64,000 bases of DNA from Marsupella aquatica (GCA_973895155.1 OZ316894.1:10664001-10728000), one strand, 5' to 3'; shown: positions 22,960-34,775, counted from the stretch's first letter. Numbers and translations are program-made. Notes: generated by a model from the letters alone, not told the origin.

Positions 22960-24911
22960 GCACAAGTTTTTCTACAAGTGACGATCGATCGGAGTGAGTC
23001 GCGGACGCCAGGGAGGAGCAGGCGGAAGGAGACTTCCTCCCTTCCTTTCCTTTCCTTCCCTTTCCCTTTGCCTCTTCTCGCCTTTCCTCGACAAAGCAAA
23101 ACAAAGCATTGAACTGAACTTGTCCGTCAAGAATCGGAACGGCGGTAGCAGATACGATGAGAAGACGTGGTGGGTCCTTCAGCTGCTCGGATCCAGAAAT
23201 CTTCTGCGATTGATCTCCAGGCAATTCTTCGTCCCGTGAGTAACCTATCCAGGTACATCAAAGAGGCTCGGGAATTCGTGATACTGTTTTTGAGTGTCTT
23301 ACGAACTTCAATTATCGAGAGTTCAGCTCAGGAGATGTTGTTCATTTGTCTGTATCAGCCAGTGCTAGGGTACTGTGTGAGTTTTTTTTTTTGCCTTGAA
23401 AACCGAAAGCAGGCCCATCCAACAGAGGATAGATGTCCTGCTCTGGAGCATGCATTTCTGTGTGACTTTTAAGTGATTCTGAAGGTTTTGCGTGCTTGTC
23501 TAGGTTTGTGTACTATCGTTTAAGTTGGCAAGGACTGCAACCATCATAATTCTCTGCAGGAATGCGGCATCAACCCAGCTGGTTTATGGATGCTTGGATT
23601 CATTCAGTCCCTAATCACATAATGACATGAACAGAAATTGGGGAAAGACAAGCATCAGTCTAAAGTCAGGACTCTCTCTTGTTGACTCTCCTTCAGGAGG
23701 GATTTTACCCCATTTTCATCCATTTTGTCGGCAGACTCATCTCAACCTAGCCTCAAGATGCTGCAAGGAGGCAATTAGGCATATCTGTCAACCAGACTTT
23801 CTTTAATAGGGTTAGGTTTCAAACTGCTACTCTTTCACATTGAACCCTTGCTTCAGTCGTCTTGAAATCTCGCAGATCGACACTTCTCTGTCCCAGCCTG
23901 TGAAACGAATCCTGCATTTACGTGCTTTCCCGTCCATTTTTTTTGGCATATAGTCTTTTGGATGCTATTTTCTTCAGAGCCGTACAATGACTCAACTGTG
24001 TGAATGTTGCGTATGACAAGTCTAGTATTGCGGATGAACTTTATCGTCAAGTCAATAACTTTCAACATTATTAGGCATGTTGATCTTACGTTGTTGAAGG
24101 AATGAGCTCTGTATGGGGATTCTCATTGCATTTTCTTATTGTGCCCTGATTTTCACTTGCAGGTACTTGAAAGCAAGATCTGAACTAGCGACAAGTGAGG
24201 GGGAGTTGTTGTTAAGTACCATTCTGCATGCATTCTTATGACCACCCGACAACTTTGTTATTCAGGTTTGATAATACGGCTCAACAGACTGTCTGGGGAT
24301 TGTCTACTTTCGGTGTTTTGTTGGGCAATGCTGGTAGCGTACTAGGGATTTCTTCGGATGCATTGACCTCGTCGCTAGTGATCTGCTCAGTGTCGTCTGT
24401 TGTGTTCGTCTTTGGAGAAAGCATTTTGTACATGGCCCTGATTGTGTTTACAGTCCCAGTAATACAAAATGGTTGGTATCGAATCGATATTCTACCACTT
24501 CTTGTATCCCTGCAGACGAAATAGATGAAGGTCTAGGTCTGAACTTTCTGGCAGTATCACCTTGACACTGTCAGCACCCTCATTCGATGTGCTCGACGGT
24601 TTTTCCCGACGGTTCTGTAGCTGAAATTTGGAATGGATTTGGGCTAGTCACTGCATGACTTTAGAACATTAAAATCATCATTTGCTTGGGCTAAGAAGGA
24701 TGTGAAAAGATGGTTGCTTTCATGTCTCTCGATGTAATAGACCAGTGTGGAGAGCAGTGTTGTGCTTTTAAACTGTTGAAGTTATTCATCTATCAGTGGG
24801 GTCAAGGTTTTTGGATGTTGCTTGTATAACTTATTAGAGTGGCAATTTTAGCGTAGCCTTTTAAATGATTGTATTGGCTTTGGTGTTTTAAGTTGAATCT
24901 GGCTATCTGCC
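22960..24911 (+). pseudogene. PA200 duplicate, 5' part (exons 2 and 4 recognisable)
   Basis: This stretch is collinear with the 5' region of the intact PA200 gene. 22,990-23,200 matches the upstream CT-rich region at 40,100-40,320 (for example ATGAGAAGACGTGGTG). 23,219 onward matches 41,400 onward. The block at 24,163-24,265 matches exon 2 (TTGAAAGCAAGATCTGA) and 24,515-24,630 matches exon 4 (TTTTTCCCGACGGTTCTGT). Exon 1 and most of exon 3 are missing, and the exon 4 copy contains a stop, so no PA200 protein can be made. Similarity ends at about 24,911, which corresponds to about 43,299 in the full gene, 109 bases before the COG5 start codon. Confidence 0.88.
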
Positions 24912-25019
24912 CGACGAAAGGATACGAGGTTGCTGCCGGCATCATCTCAATTGAGCTTTCATGGGCTGCACTTCTTTCGTGGAATCTTCGAGTACAGTCG
25001 AGTTGAGCAACTAGCAAGG

Positions 25020-27593
25020 ATGGCTACTTCGGTTCTGCAGAGACCTCAGGGAAACACTTTCCATCAGCAGAAGGTCATGCACAGGTTGGGAAGTCAGAGA
25101 TCGAGCGCCTCCCCGCGCTACGAGAGGGATGGTGGGTCGGGGGCTGCCTCCTTCCTTGCCAACGGAGGAGGACTGGATGACAATGGTGAAGAAGCGGCCG
25201 AGGTAGAAGCGCGGCAGCCGGCTGCGTTGGAGGTCTTCGAGAAGGACAATGTCTTCTCCAAGTTCCTCGGCCAAGACTTCAATGCGGCACAGTTCGCCAG
25301 TGAAGCTCTCGGGAGCGAGTCGGCGTCAGCGGCGTCTGAGAAATTGGAAGAGGGGATCCGCCTATTGGAGAAACAGCTCCGGAACGAAGTCTTCCTCCGG
25401 CATGATCAGCTCTTGCAGCAGCTGACCACTCTCAAGGAGACGGAGGGCGTGCTGGCGGTGGTGAGGGGAGGGGTCGATAGTCTCCAGGGGTCTGTCCAGA
25501 GAGTCAGATCTGAGATCGCAGAGCCTTATAAGCAAATTAAGTTGAAGTCCAGGCAACTGAACTCTCTTCATGACTCCATAGAGCTCCTGAGATCCGTCAT
25601 CAAGGCCCTAAAGAACCTGAAAAAACTGAGAGAACTCATGGAATCTGGAGGAGGGAATGCTAAACCGGATCTCACCAAGGCTGCGCAGCTGTATAGTGAG
25701 ATAGAGACTTTGCGAAAGGAAGCGGACCTTACCGGGGTGGAGATTGTGGACGAAGCGGTTCCGTGGCTGACTGAGATTGCCAACAGAATCAGGACGGAAG
25801 CAATGCAGAGTCTGGAGAATGGCATGGACTCCCTCAGTCAGGCTGAAGTGGGTAGTGTCCTACAAGTGTATTACAACATGGGAGAGCTAAAATCCATGGT
25901 GGAAATATTGATTAACAAGTATAAATCCCAGGCCATTAAAAGTGTTAGCTCTGCTCTGGACATGAAGGCGATATCGGCTAGCGTAGGGGCTGGAGGAGGA
26001 GGACCCGGGGGCATACAGAGGAGTGGAACACCACAGCTGGGCGGCAGTTCTCGGGCTAGAGAAGGCCTTTGGCAAAGGTTAGGATTGTGTATTGACCAGT
26101 TGAGGACCATCATGCTCGCAGTCTGGCATTTGCAACGGGTTTTGGCTAAGATGAGGGATCCAGTAACTCATGCAGTGTTTCTCGACGAGACTATGCAGGC
26201 AGGAGATCCAATGCTGACTGAGAGAGTCTGGGAAGCACTGGTGAAATCCTTTGCAAACCAGATGAAGAGTGCCTTTACTGCTTCCAGCTTTGTGAAGGAG
26301 ACTTTTGTCATGGGATACCCCAAGCTTTTAAGATTAATTGACGGCCTGCTGGAAAGACTTGTTGATGAAACGGAGGTGAAGGGTGTGCCACCAGCAATCA
26401 AGACAGAAGATAGAAACCAGCTAATTGCAGCGTTGGAGCCTTTTCAGACTGCATATTTGGCCAAGGTCTTAAGCCGGCTGTCGGATCTCGTGAATGCCAT
26501 GTTTCCTGCTGCAGTGCGAGGAAGTGTCCCATCCCAAGATCAGATAGTAAGGCTCCTGTCCCGCATCCAGGAAGAAGTAGAAACCGCCAGAACGGATGGC
26601 AGACTCACTCATCTAGTGTTGCGAGAAGTGAGTAAAATTCTTCAGCTGCTTGCTGAGAAATCTGAGTACCAAATCTCAACTGGACCGGATTCCCGCCAAG
26701 TATCTCAGTCTGCGACACCATTACAGCTGAAGAACTTCACCCTGTGCCTACATTTGCAGGAGGTTCACGGGAGGATCAATTCCATGCTCGCTAGCCTACC
26801 ACCTTCAGCAGCAGATATTTTGTCCGCTGCCCTCGGTTCAATTTATGGAGTGGCATTTGATTCTATTACCCCCCTTTTCAAGGCCATGGTGGAAAAGCTG
26901 GAAGGGTGCATTTTGCAGATGCACGATCAGAACTTCAGCTTAGATATTATGGATCCCACGGTTGGAGATGGGGCTTCAAACTATATGGACGATCTGCAAC
27001 AATATATTAATCACTTCCGACTTGAGTTTTTATCAAAATTGATGGTTGGTTCGTCCTCCGCTGGTGCTGGTGGAGAGTCCATTTCGTCTAGTCTTTCAAG
27101 GAAGATGGCATCTCGAGTGCTGTTGTTCTTTGTCCGCCACGCGGCCCTTGTCCGTCCACTTTCAGAAATCGGCAAGCTGCGAATGGCCCGAGACATGGCG
27201 GAACTCGAGCTGGTCGTAGGACAAAGTCTGTACCCTGTAGAACAGCTAGGTGCACCATATCATGCCCTGAGAGCATTCCGTCCATTGATTTTCTTAGAGA
27301 CTTCTCAGCTCGCTGGAAGTCCACTTCTGAAGGAGCTTCCTCTTAGTGTGGTTCTGCACCACTTGTACTCTCGTGCCCCAGAAGAATTAGAGTCTCCCAT
27401 GAAGAAGTTGAGACTAACATATCAACAGTATTCGCTCTGGCTGGACAATCAAGGAGAAGAGCAGGTGTGGAAGGGGATAAAAGGGACGCTTGAGGATTAC
27501 GCTGCCAGGGTAAAGGCAAGGGGAGATAAAGAGTTTACTGTTGTCTACCCCTTAATGCTGCAACTCGGGTCATCGTTACACGACCAGAATTGA
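25020..27593 (+). CDS. COG5: Conserved oligomeric Golgi complex subunit 5 (COG5), intronless
   Basis: The protein has 857 residues in a single exon from ATG 25,020, a little longer than plant COG5 (about 830) because of a Gly/Ala-rich N-terminus. COG5 belongs to lobe B of the COG tether, which captures retrograde vesicles at the Golgi and so maintains glycosylation enzymes. Family landmarks run in order: FSKFLGQDFNAAQFASEAL and a heptad-rich helix (about residues 70-210, LEKQLRNEVFLRHDQLL, VQRVRSEIAEP). Then come QLYSEIETLRKEADLTGVE, SSALDMKAISAS with the plant GPGGIQRSGTPQ loop, LWQRLGLCIDQL and GDPMLTERVWEALVKSF. The C-terminal half has FTASSFVKETF, DGRLTHLVLREV, EYQISTGPDSRQV and NFTLCLHLQEVH. 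No stop or frameshift is visible. An in-frame TTG/CTG extension to 24,930 exists, but ATG 25,020 fits better. It lies between two blocks of a PA200 duplicate, so its upstream DNA derives from PA200 introns. Retrocopy origin is inference. Confidence 0.95.
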   Translation: MATSVLQRPQGNTFHQQKVMHRLGSQRSSASPRYERDGGSGAASFLANGGGLDDNGEEAAEVEARQPAALEVFEKDNVFSKFLGQDFNAAQFASEALGSESASAASEKLEEGIRLLEKQLRNEVFLRHDQLLQQLTTLKETEGVLAVVRGGVDSLQGSVQRVRSEIAEPYKQIKLKSRQLNSLHDSIELLRSVIKALKNLKKLRELMESGGGNAKPDLTKAAQLYSEIETLRKEADLTGVEIVDEAVPWLTEIANRIRTEAMQSLENGMDSLSQAEVGSVLQVYYNMGELKSMVEILINKYKSQAIKSVSSALDMKAISASVGAGGGGPGGIQRSGTPQLGGSSRAREGLWQRLGLCIDQLRTIMLAVWHLQRVLAKMRDPVTHAVFLDETMQAGDPMLTERVWEALVKSFANQMKSAFTASSFVKETFVMGYPKLLRLIDGLLERLVDETEVKGVPPAIKTEDRNQLIAALEPFQTAYLAKVLSRLSDLVNAMFPAAVRGSVPSQDQIVRLLSRIQEEVETARTDGRLTHLVLREVSKILQLLAEKSEYQISTGPDSRQVSQSATPLQLKNFTLCLHLQEVHGRINSMLASLPPSAADILSAALGSIYGVAFDSITPLFKAMVEKLEGCILQMHDQNFSLDIMDPTVGDGASNYMDDLQQYINHFRLEFLSKLMVGSSSAGAGGESISSSLSRKMASRVLLFFVRHAALVRPLSEIGKLRMARDMAELELVVGQSLYPVEQLGAPYHALRAFRPLIFLETSQLAGSPLLKELPLSVVLHHLYSRAPEELESPMKKLRLTYQQYSLWLDNQGEEQVWKGIKGTLEDYAARVKARGDKEFTVVYPLMLQLGSSLHDQN

Positions 27594-27776
27594 TTATCTT
27601 GAAGGTACAGATTAAGCAAGCTAAGCAGCCTGGTTTTCATCACTGCCTCTTGAGGTTTACTAGGGTAAAAATGTGGTCCTAGGAGGGGCCACATTGGTCC
27701 TGTACTTCCCTCCAACGATGAGAGAAACTTTTACTGTTTGGGCATCATCGTAACGTGGAGCTGCCCACAACGGGAA

Positions 27777-28810
27777 TCGTCCCAATCCCCCCCAAAATTG
27801 ATAATGAAAGCGTAATGATCGTTTTGAGCCACAAGCTGAAGCGATTCTCTCGATACTTTGACAAATTAATTTCCTTTAAGGAATCTGTGGATCACTGAGG
27901 AATGTTGTTACTGTCAAAGTTACGATGAGGTTTACTCATTCTCCTCGAGTCACCTCATGTCTCATCATTTTGCTTGAACCACAACGGTGGGCAGCAAATT
28001 GAAGACAGCGCGTTCGTATGAATAGAGGAATGTGCTAGTTTATGTCTTTCATCGATGCCACTGATCATGGGTGATTGCTTCTCTGCGTTTTAACTAACAA
28101 CCTTCAAATTCTGAGCAGGGTAAACGCAGAAGTGGAAGGTGTAGAGAAGGCATGGATTAGTACAAAGCTCTCGCCCCATGATGGCGATTCTCCAAAGTAG
28201 GCACATCCTCAATGCTAAAGCGATGGTTTATGTCAATGAGTTACTAGATGAATACGTTCGAGGTCCTCTTGCTAGTCTGGAGCATCCATCAAGATGATAT
28301 TCAAGCAGAAGCTTTAGGTAGTGCAGCTTCTGCCTTTGTATCTTGGCTCGGTGTTCAACGGTATTTCAGCAGTGAGGGCGATCAATTGTTAAGTGGATCT
28401 TTTTGGTGTCACGCAATTGTTTGAATAAGATTAGGGGGAATGCTACCATGTCCAGAGGATACCTTCGAATTCGTGCCATGGATATCAAGGGAGCAGGAAA
28501 CCTTGCAACTCTACTGAGTTTGCCATTGTTGTTTGTTCGAATAACCGGCTTTGGTCAGCCAGGACGGCACCAAGGGAAATTCTCAGTGGGCCTCGTGCTG
28601 CAGAAAAGAAAAAAAGGATAGAGTTTGTACCATTGATGACAAATGCGGAAATTGGGGCTTTGTATGTTGGATTAACGTGCTTTACTGCAGATGTGCTTCC
28701 CACGAGGGGTGATGTCGTTTCTACCTGTGAATGATGTTCTTGTTGTAGAAAGATTTCCGAATTCATAGTTGCTACTTTGCCATTATGTGGGTTTGCTAAC
28801 CCTCGAATGG
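27777..28810 (+). pseudogene. PA200 duplicate, 3' part (exon 18 region)
   Basis: It is collinear with 49,790-50,812 of the intact gene. The exon 18 equivalent begins after GAGCAG at 28,120 and reads VNAEVEG..AWISTKLSP, then hits TAG at about 28,198. It is followed by the same intron sequence (ACTGCAGATGTGCTTC against ACTGCAGATATGCTTC). The part between the two blocks, exons 5-17 in the intact gene, is absent and COG5 stands in its place. Bases 27,594-27,776 are unique, presumably the COG5 3' untranslated region. Confidence 0.87.
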
Positions 28811-31800
28811 GCTTCAATCGGATGGAAGCCTGGCGTTATTGAGGATAGTGATGGTTAGAAACAGCACATTGCAGACACAAGCCAATGAACTGTATTAGAA
28901 ACAGCGACTGGAATCTGAGTAGGGTTGGACAGTTATCGTTACTTAGAGCAGCTTTCCATTTGCCCCCTTTGCCAGTCCCTACTCTGGGCTGGCGAAGGGG
29001 GGTGCCACACAAGAAGTGTACCGCTCCCTGTCTGTCATCCCCGGTTGCCAGAACCAGGGTAGGGGGTGAATGGAAATAGGACCTTTTTGAGAGCAACTCC
29101 TACACTCATGGATTTGGTCATTTTCTGGGTTCTCGTCAATCAGCAGGAATTTTTTTTGGAAAGAAACCCGACTGAAATTTTCTGTAATCTTGGTGTGGGG
29201 GGCTGGTCTTCAGTTCTGCCTAGAAGCGAGGGTGAAACCCATAAATCTCATACACAGGGTGAGACTGGAGGTGGGTTTGGTGGCACTTTCTGGGTTCTGG
29301 TCAATAGGTTGGGAAAAACTGGAAAAAAGTGACCCCACCAACTCTTTCTGTAATTTTTGGTGTGGAGGGCTGGTCTGCCGTTCTGCTTAAAAGTGAAGGT
29401 AAAACTCATAATTCTAATACACTTGAGCTGATACTTGTTTTTGCTTTGGGAGCTCGATGAAGGGCCGTAGGGTTCAAGGGGTGTGGATCTCGCGGTCAGT
29501 GTCTGGGCATTTTTATTCTTTGGGGAGACTTTATGGTAACTTACCAATGGGGCTGAAATGGGACTCTGTGGGTACTATTTGCCCCTAGAGATTAGAGAAA
29601 ACTCTAATAGCACTTGGGAAACTGGATCACTATTTTAGAAACTGGGTATTTGAACAGATTCAACTGGGTCCACTTGCACATCCCATGTTGGGTGCTTGAC
29701 TGGGTAATTAATAATGGTTTGAAATGCGTTTGGCAACTGGTCAGCTCAGATAGAATATAGTGTTTACTTTTGTCCTCACTCCTCCCATGTGCATGGGGTG
29801 GGGGTGGTGGCTTTCCTGAAGCATTTCCCAGTTCTCCCTATGAGGAGAAATTCCCTGTGAGGGCCCTCTCGATTCCCAGATTTGATTCCAATGCAACTAA
29901 ATATAGGCAATACAATTCTGGATAATATGACAAATTTCCCAAGAACCAAGTCACAGCTGGAGATGCTCTTGGAAGCTTCCTCAAAAGATCCATGTGATTT
30001 GGTATCCTCCTGTCATTCTCTAAACTTAAAACAAGTTTATAGAATACCACCCCCTTTAGCTATGAGTTGCTCCTCAGGTAACTTAAACAACTTTCTCGAC
30101 TACCAACTCCTAAACCGTGAGTACCTTCTTAAATTAATTAGGCTAATGCGGGCATCATGCAAAACTGATGAATTCCTCACTTGAGTGTGTCCTTTCACTT
30201 CTTAAGGAGCCTATGGTTACACAAAACTACCATTTCTCTACCAAGAGTTGTAGCACCTGCATTTCTGGTCACTCTCTTGGCCATTCTAACTGAGGTTCTT
30301 GTCAGGACTTTTGCCATCAAACTTGACGGTCAGACTACTAAACTTCATTCAGAGAACTAATTTTCAAAGAGGCAGAGAAATAAATTGACAACTTTTGGAG
30401 CAAATAATTCCATTTAGCCTTACACAATGTCTTTCAAAGGTAATACACTGATTGCATTTATTATATGCAGGGAAAACTATTCAGTGGTGAATGGAACCTC
30501 TCCCTTTATGGCAGGGTGTATGCAGTTGCTCAAGCTTAAAAATGCATAGTGGGGCCCTCACTCTGGTGGTGGGGCAAATCAGGTTGGTCAGGCCTACTAA
30601 CGACTGAAAAGTTGCAGAAATGCTGTCACCATGGAAAGTGTTCTTGTTGTTGTTATCAATAGGGCTACTTGGAGGCAGTCAAGTGTTAGCACCTTTGAAA
30701 ACAACACAGTCAGTGATGAGGCTGGCCACCTGGCCTGGGAGTCCAGGCTTGATGTGGTGGTGGGTGGGGGGGGGGGGGGGTAGCAGGTCAAGGCACGGAC
30801 CATCCTGCACATTGGTGGACAATGTGGCTGGAAACCTGGAGGGAGAGTCCAGGCTTGGAGTGAGGGGACAATTAGCCTTATACAAAATTGGTGGTTAATT
30901 GATAAATAAGTTTAAAGTGACAGAATTGTAATTATGTTCATCCTTAGTGCAATTCTGATGAAACTTTGGCAATATATCACCCTAACTTGTGTTTTTGAAG
31001 AAAACAGTGCTGTGAAAGATCCCCTTGCACAATTTGGCCTCAGTTGATACAAGCCCCTGCTTATTCTGGTAGCCTTGATTTGGAATGTCAATTATGAAAC
31101 ACTTCTTTTTTTGGTCTTGAACGGAAATGAGGAAGAACACTTAGTAGTCTCTCTCCACCTCAATATTGACATGCATGCATTGTAGGGAACCCATTTCAGG
31201 GTGAGCCCCCACTGATCAGACAGGGACCCACATCAGGAGGGAGAGAGGATTAATTCAGGACCCCAAAGTGAACAACCAGTGGCCGAGTAGATAATCAGAA
31301 CCCCATCCACTACCCACAAAAACCCACCTCCCCCTCACACATAAACCTGAGGCCTTTCAGTTCCAAGCTAATCCCCTAGCCAACTGGCCAGTTGGTTGTT
31401 ATGCAACGCTTTTTACAATGAAAGCATGCACAACAAAAACAATTTTGCAACCATGACACTTTCCACCATGACAACATTTTGTACCCACAACCCTTTGTGC
31501 AAGGCATTGGGTATTGAGCTACACTAGTGTAAAGTGGCTTTCCAAGACATTGTCGCCCACATCTTCTGACTACTCTCTCTGAGGTTGATTCTAGACTATT
31601 TATATAAATGGAAATGGCTGCAGTTGACTTTACAACAAGTAGGGGTATTCAGGTAAGGTGTCTACGAAATCCTACATGGCAAGCAGTGGGCCCAAGAAAA
31701 TGCTGATGTGGGGTGCACTTATTGTTTAGGCAACCTCATTCCAAACTTTAGCTCCTTCATGAAAGGAATTTGCATTTATTGAACTTCATTTCAATTTTTT

Positions 31801-32316
31801 ATTTATTTCTCTATCTTTAGAACACAAAGTGATTCTCCCATTTTCTTTGGTGAAAATAGTTGCACCTACACAGGAAGCCTTGCAAACATGAATATTTCTG
31901 GTCGCAAAGAATTTGCCAAATTCTACCTATCTGAAAAGTTTTTGCCAAAGTTGTTAGGCTTTTAGTCTGCCATTAGCCAGTTTCACACTTAGCAACAGAC
32001 TCAATTAGCCAAAAATCTGTTGGCTATCCTCAAATCTAGGGGGTTCTGACAATCAGAAATTTATCCAATAAATTTTGGTAACAAGTGTTCATAGCGTCTT
32101 CTCCTTCACTCAATGTGACCAGCTCCATTCCAAACTGTGCTCTATTGCTGAAAGGGATTTGCATTTACTGACTTTGGTTTCAAACAAATTTGGTCTCTAG
32201 TTTATCTTGAGAATAAGAAGTGGTCGCCCTGTTTGCGTTGGAGAAAAAAAAGTCATAAGTGCCCACAAAGTCTTCTTTAAAAAAAGTCATAATGGCACCC
32301 AAAGTCTGTCACGTGC
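28811..32316. other. Non-coding, repeat-derived spacer
   Basis: No reading frame here has recognisable content. I can see a diverged direct duplication of about 140 bases (29,118-29,262 and 29,286-29,437, both beginning TTTCTGGGTTCT). There is also a run of 15 G at 30,766-30,780 and small local duplications of AGTCCAGGCTTG. The stretch is probably decayed transposon sequence of unknown class. Confidence 0.6.
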
Positions 32317-33984
32317 CACGAAGTCTTGTAAAGCACCCCTATATAGCGGGCTCATCCTGGAACTCGTTTGTGTTTTGTCTTGTAGCGGAAACATTGTATA
32401 CGAGTGTACACGTTTAGGGCGTATACGAGTTTAAAGGAAATATAAAAGATTAGGGCTGTGAGATGAATGCAGAGAGTTTAGGGCGGCAAGTGCTGAAACG
32501 ACGACGACTAATCAGGCTGTGGAGTCGGGTGTGGAGTTTAGGGCTAAAGAGTCCTGGCCAAAATGCTGATCAGGCTCGTTCCTGGCCGAAGTGCTAATCT
32601 CAGGCTCATACTCTCCTTTTGTCGGAGCTCTCTCTCGTGGCGCATCTGTGTTTTGTGTGGTCTCCTCGTGGCTCTCTGCTCGTGCTTGGGGTGCTGCTCT
32701 CGATGTCACTGCTGCCGTCGCTGCTGTATCGTGGTTGCTGTATCGTGAGTTGGGCTTGGGATTGAGCTGCCGTCTCCGCTGTATCGTTGATGCTGTATTG
32801 CGAGCTGGGTTTGGGATGCTTGAGTTGCTGCTATCGTTGGTCGTTGCTGGGTCCAGGCCCGATGCTCAATGTTGGTTGCTGCTGCGCCTCACTGCTGCGG
32901 ACTCAATCTCGATGTCTCCCTGGCTAATTGATGCTCTCCCTCTCGATTCTCTTGATGCTGCAGCTCGATGTCGGTTGCTGCTGCGCCTCACTGTTGCGGA
33001 CTCGATCTCAATACATGTCTCCTTGGCTGATCGATGCTCTCTCCCTGGCTGATCGATGCTCTCTCCCTCTCGATGCTGCACTTCTGAGAATGGAGCGATG
33101 GTGATGTCCAGAATGCTGCCTGTCTTGATGCTGCAGCTCGATGTCCAGAAGAAGGAAACTTTTTATGTTCCAGGATGATCAGATCAATGAGAGTGCGGCT
33201 CATCGTTGCAGCCGAGTCCGGATGCTTTAGTGGTCTGCATCGAGACTACACTTTGAAGAAATTGAACTTGTTCGATCTTCTCAGGGACAACTATCGTGCT
33301 CTCAGTCTCAGTGTATTGTGCTTATTTTTAAACTCTTAGCTCTACACATGGACCTCAGTGTGTTGTGCTAGTTTTTTACTCCTGGATGTGTATTGTCCTT
33401 GTCTTCAAGAGGGTGCATAGAGCTCAGCCTCCGTAAGTGTTGTGGCCAATGATTTATAAATTTGTAGAGAGAGACTGGTGGGTTTAGATGGGTTACTCTG
33501 CTTGGAAGGCTGTCCAGTGTTCACTGGACAATTCAGGGTTCAATTCCCTGGCAGAGTGTTAAGTGCTTGGGCGTCTTAAAGACTGAAAACAAACTTAAGA
33601 AAAGAGCCAACTGCAGCTGGAAGGCTTTGCGGAAAAAGCAATTGCAATACTTATGTCTCAGAAAAATTTCCCACCATTTCACTGATCTGGTCTATGTGAA
33701 ATTGTCTCAGAAAAATTCCACGACATTGTTGGGGATTGGGGTTATATCTAACCTTACATTTTCCTAAAAGGGGTAAAAAAATTAAATCAAAAGCAAGGAT
33801 TATTGTTTTGGCAAAAGGGGTTTGAAAATCATCCATAGGGTAACTATTCTGATAAGTGTCTTATTGTAAGAGTACATTAAAACTCTAATTTATACCAAAA
33901 AAAAATATGGAAAAAAAACGTAACTGTGCTTCACCATATAGCAATGTCGGTCTTTACCACGAAGTCTTGTAAAGCACCCCTATA
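32317..33984. repeat. 1.67-kb segment bounded by 27-bp direct repeats
   Basis: Identical 27-base sequences beginning CACGAAGTCTTGTAAAGC lie at 32,317-32,343 and 33,958-33,984. Between them, 32,700-33,130 is rich in GATGCTG/CTCGATG units, including two copies of a segment starting GTTGCTGCTGCGCCTCACTG. A tRNA-like motif lies at 33,495. The segment could be a short terminal-repeat element or a recombination product. No protein is recognisable. Confidence 0.5.
33495..33557 (+). ncRNA. tRNA-like remnant with Pol III B box, possibly from a SINE
   Basis: ACTCTGC at 33,495 pairs with GCAGAGT at 33,551-33,557. Directly before the latter is a T-arm, CAGGG-TTCAATT-CCCTG, containing a B-box-like GGTTCAATTCC. 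The middle is a perfect hairpin, GTCCAGTG-TT-CACTGGAC (33,512-33,529), instead of normal D and anticodon arms. At 63 bases it is too short to be a working tRNA. Confidence 0.35.
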
Positions 33985-34775
33985 GAGACAACTGTTTCTA
34001 GTGGTCATGAAATACCTCCAACTTAGCTTGTCAGGCACCAAACGTGCACCACTGGAGATTCTCTGACAACTACAGTTCAAATAGAAATAGTGTAGTTGTT
34101 CAGATCCAAATTCCCCTTGTATGAATCGAAGTCGCTAAGAATATTTTTTCTATAATTTTCCTAGGCTAACTGCAGGCAGTCGGATCTCCCTATATTCAAG
34201 GATAACCCTCAGATTCCAGCTAATGGGGCCTTTGGCTAGGTATCAAATTGTGCCAAATTGGTTTATGAAAAAATACACTTTTTAATTTCCAACAAGAAAA
34301 GTGAGTAAGACTTTTCAAACACATGGAGCCTGGCAAATTTTTGCCACTGGAAAAACACCCTATCAGGGGATCTCAAACCTCAAAATTAATGGAATTTAAT
34401 TTAGTAGTTAAGGTTACAGAGTAAAAAAATTGTAAACCATCAAATTCATGATCCAGAGCTTTTTCTCATAAAAATTAGTTATATACAATGACCATAAATT
34501 CCTGTAGAGGCAAGTGAAAAAACTCTTACATAACCCAAAAAAGTTATGGCCATAGGTTTATCATAGTAACTATGAAACTACGGACAAAGTTAGTCCTGTT
34601 CAAAGGGCATTATGGGATATAATGCCCCCCAAAACAATAGCTTCAGCTCAAGTTTTGAGTGGTTATTATTGTCCACAATAGAGATATCCTGAAAGTAAAC
34701 TAGAGTTTAAAATATGGTTTACGTAAACTCTAGGTGAAAATCAAATATCCATGAATTCAACGTGAGTTTTGAAGG
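33985..34775. other. AT-rich spacer with no recognised feature
   Basis: No coding sequence, RNA gene or clear repeat is visible. It is AT-rich intergenic DNA leading to the Harbinger element. Confidence 0.5.

Noticed and set aside
24930-27593. First impression of an exocyst EXO70 subunit
   Set aside because: The landmarks (DFNAAQFASEAL, DMKAISAS with GPGGIQRSGTPQ, FTASSFVKETF, EYQISTGP) and the length match COG5; EXO70 C-terminal motifs are absent.
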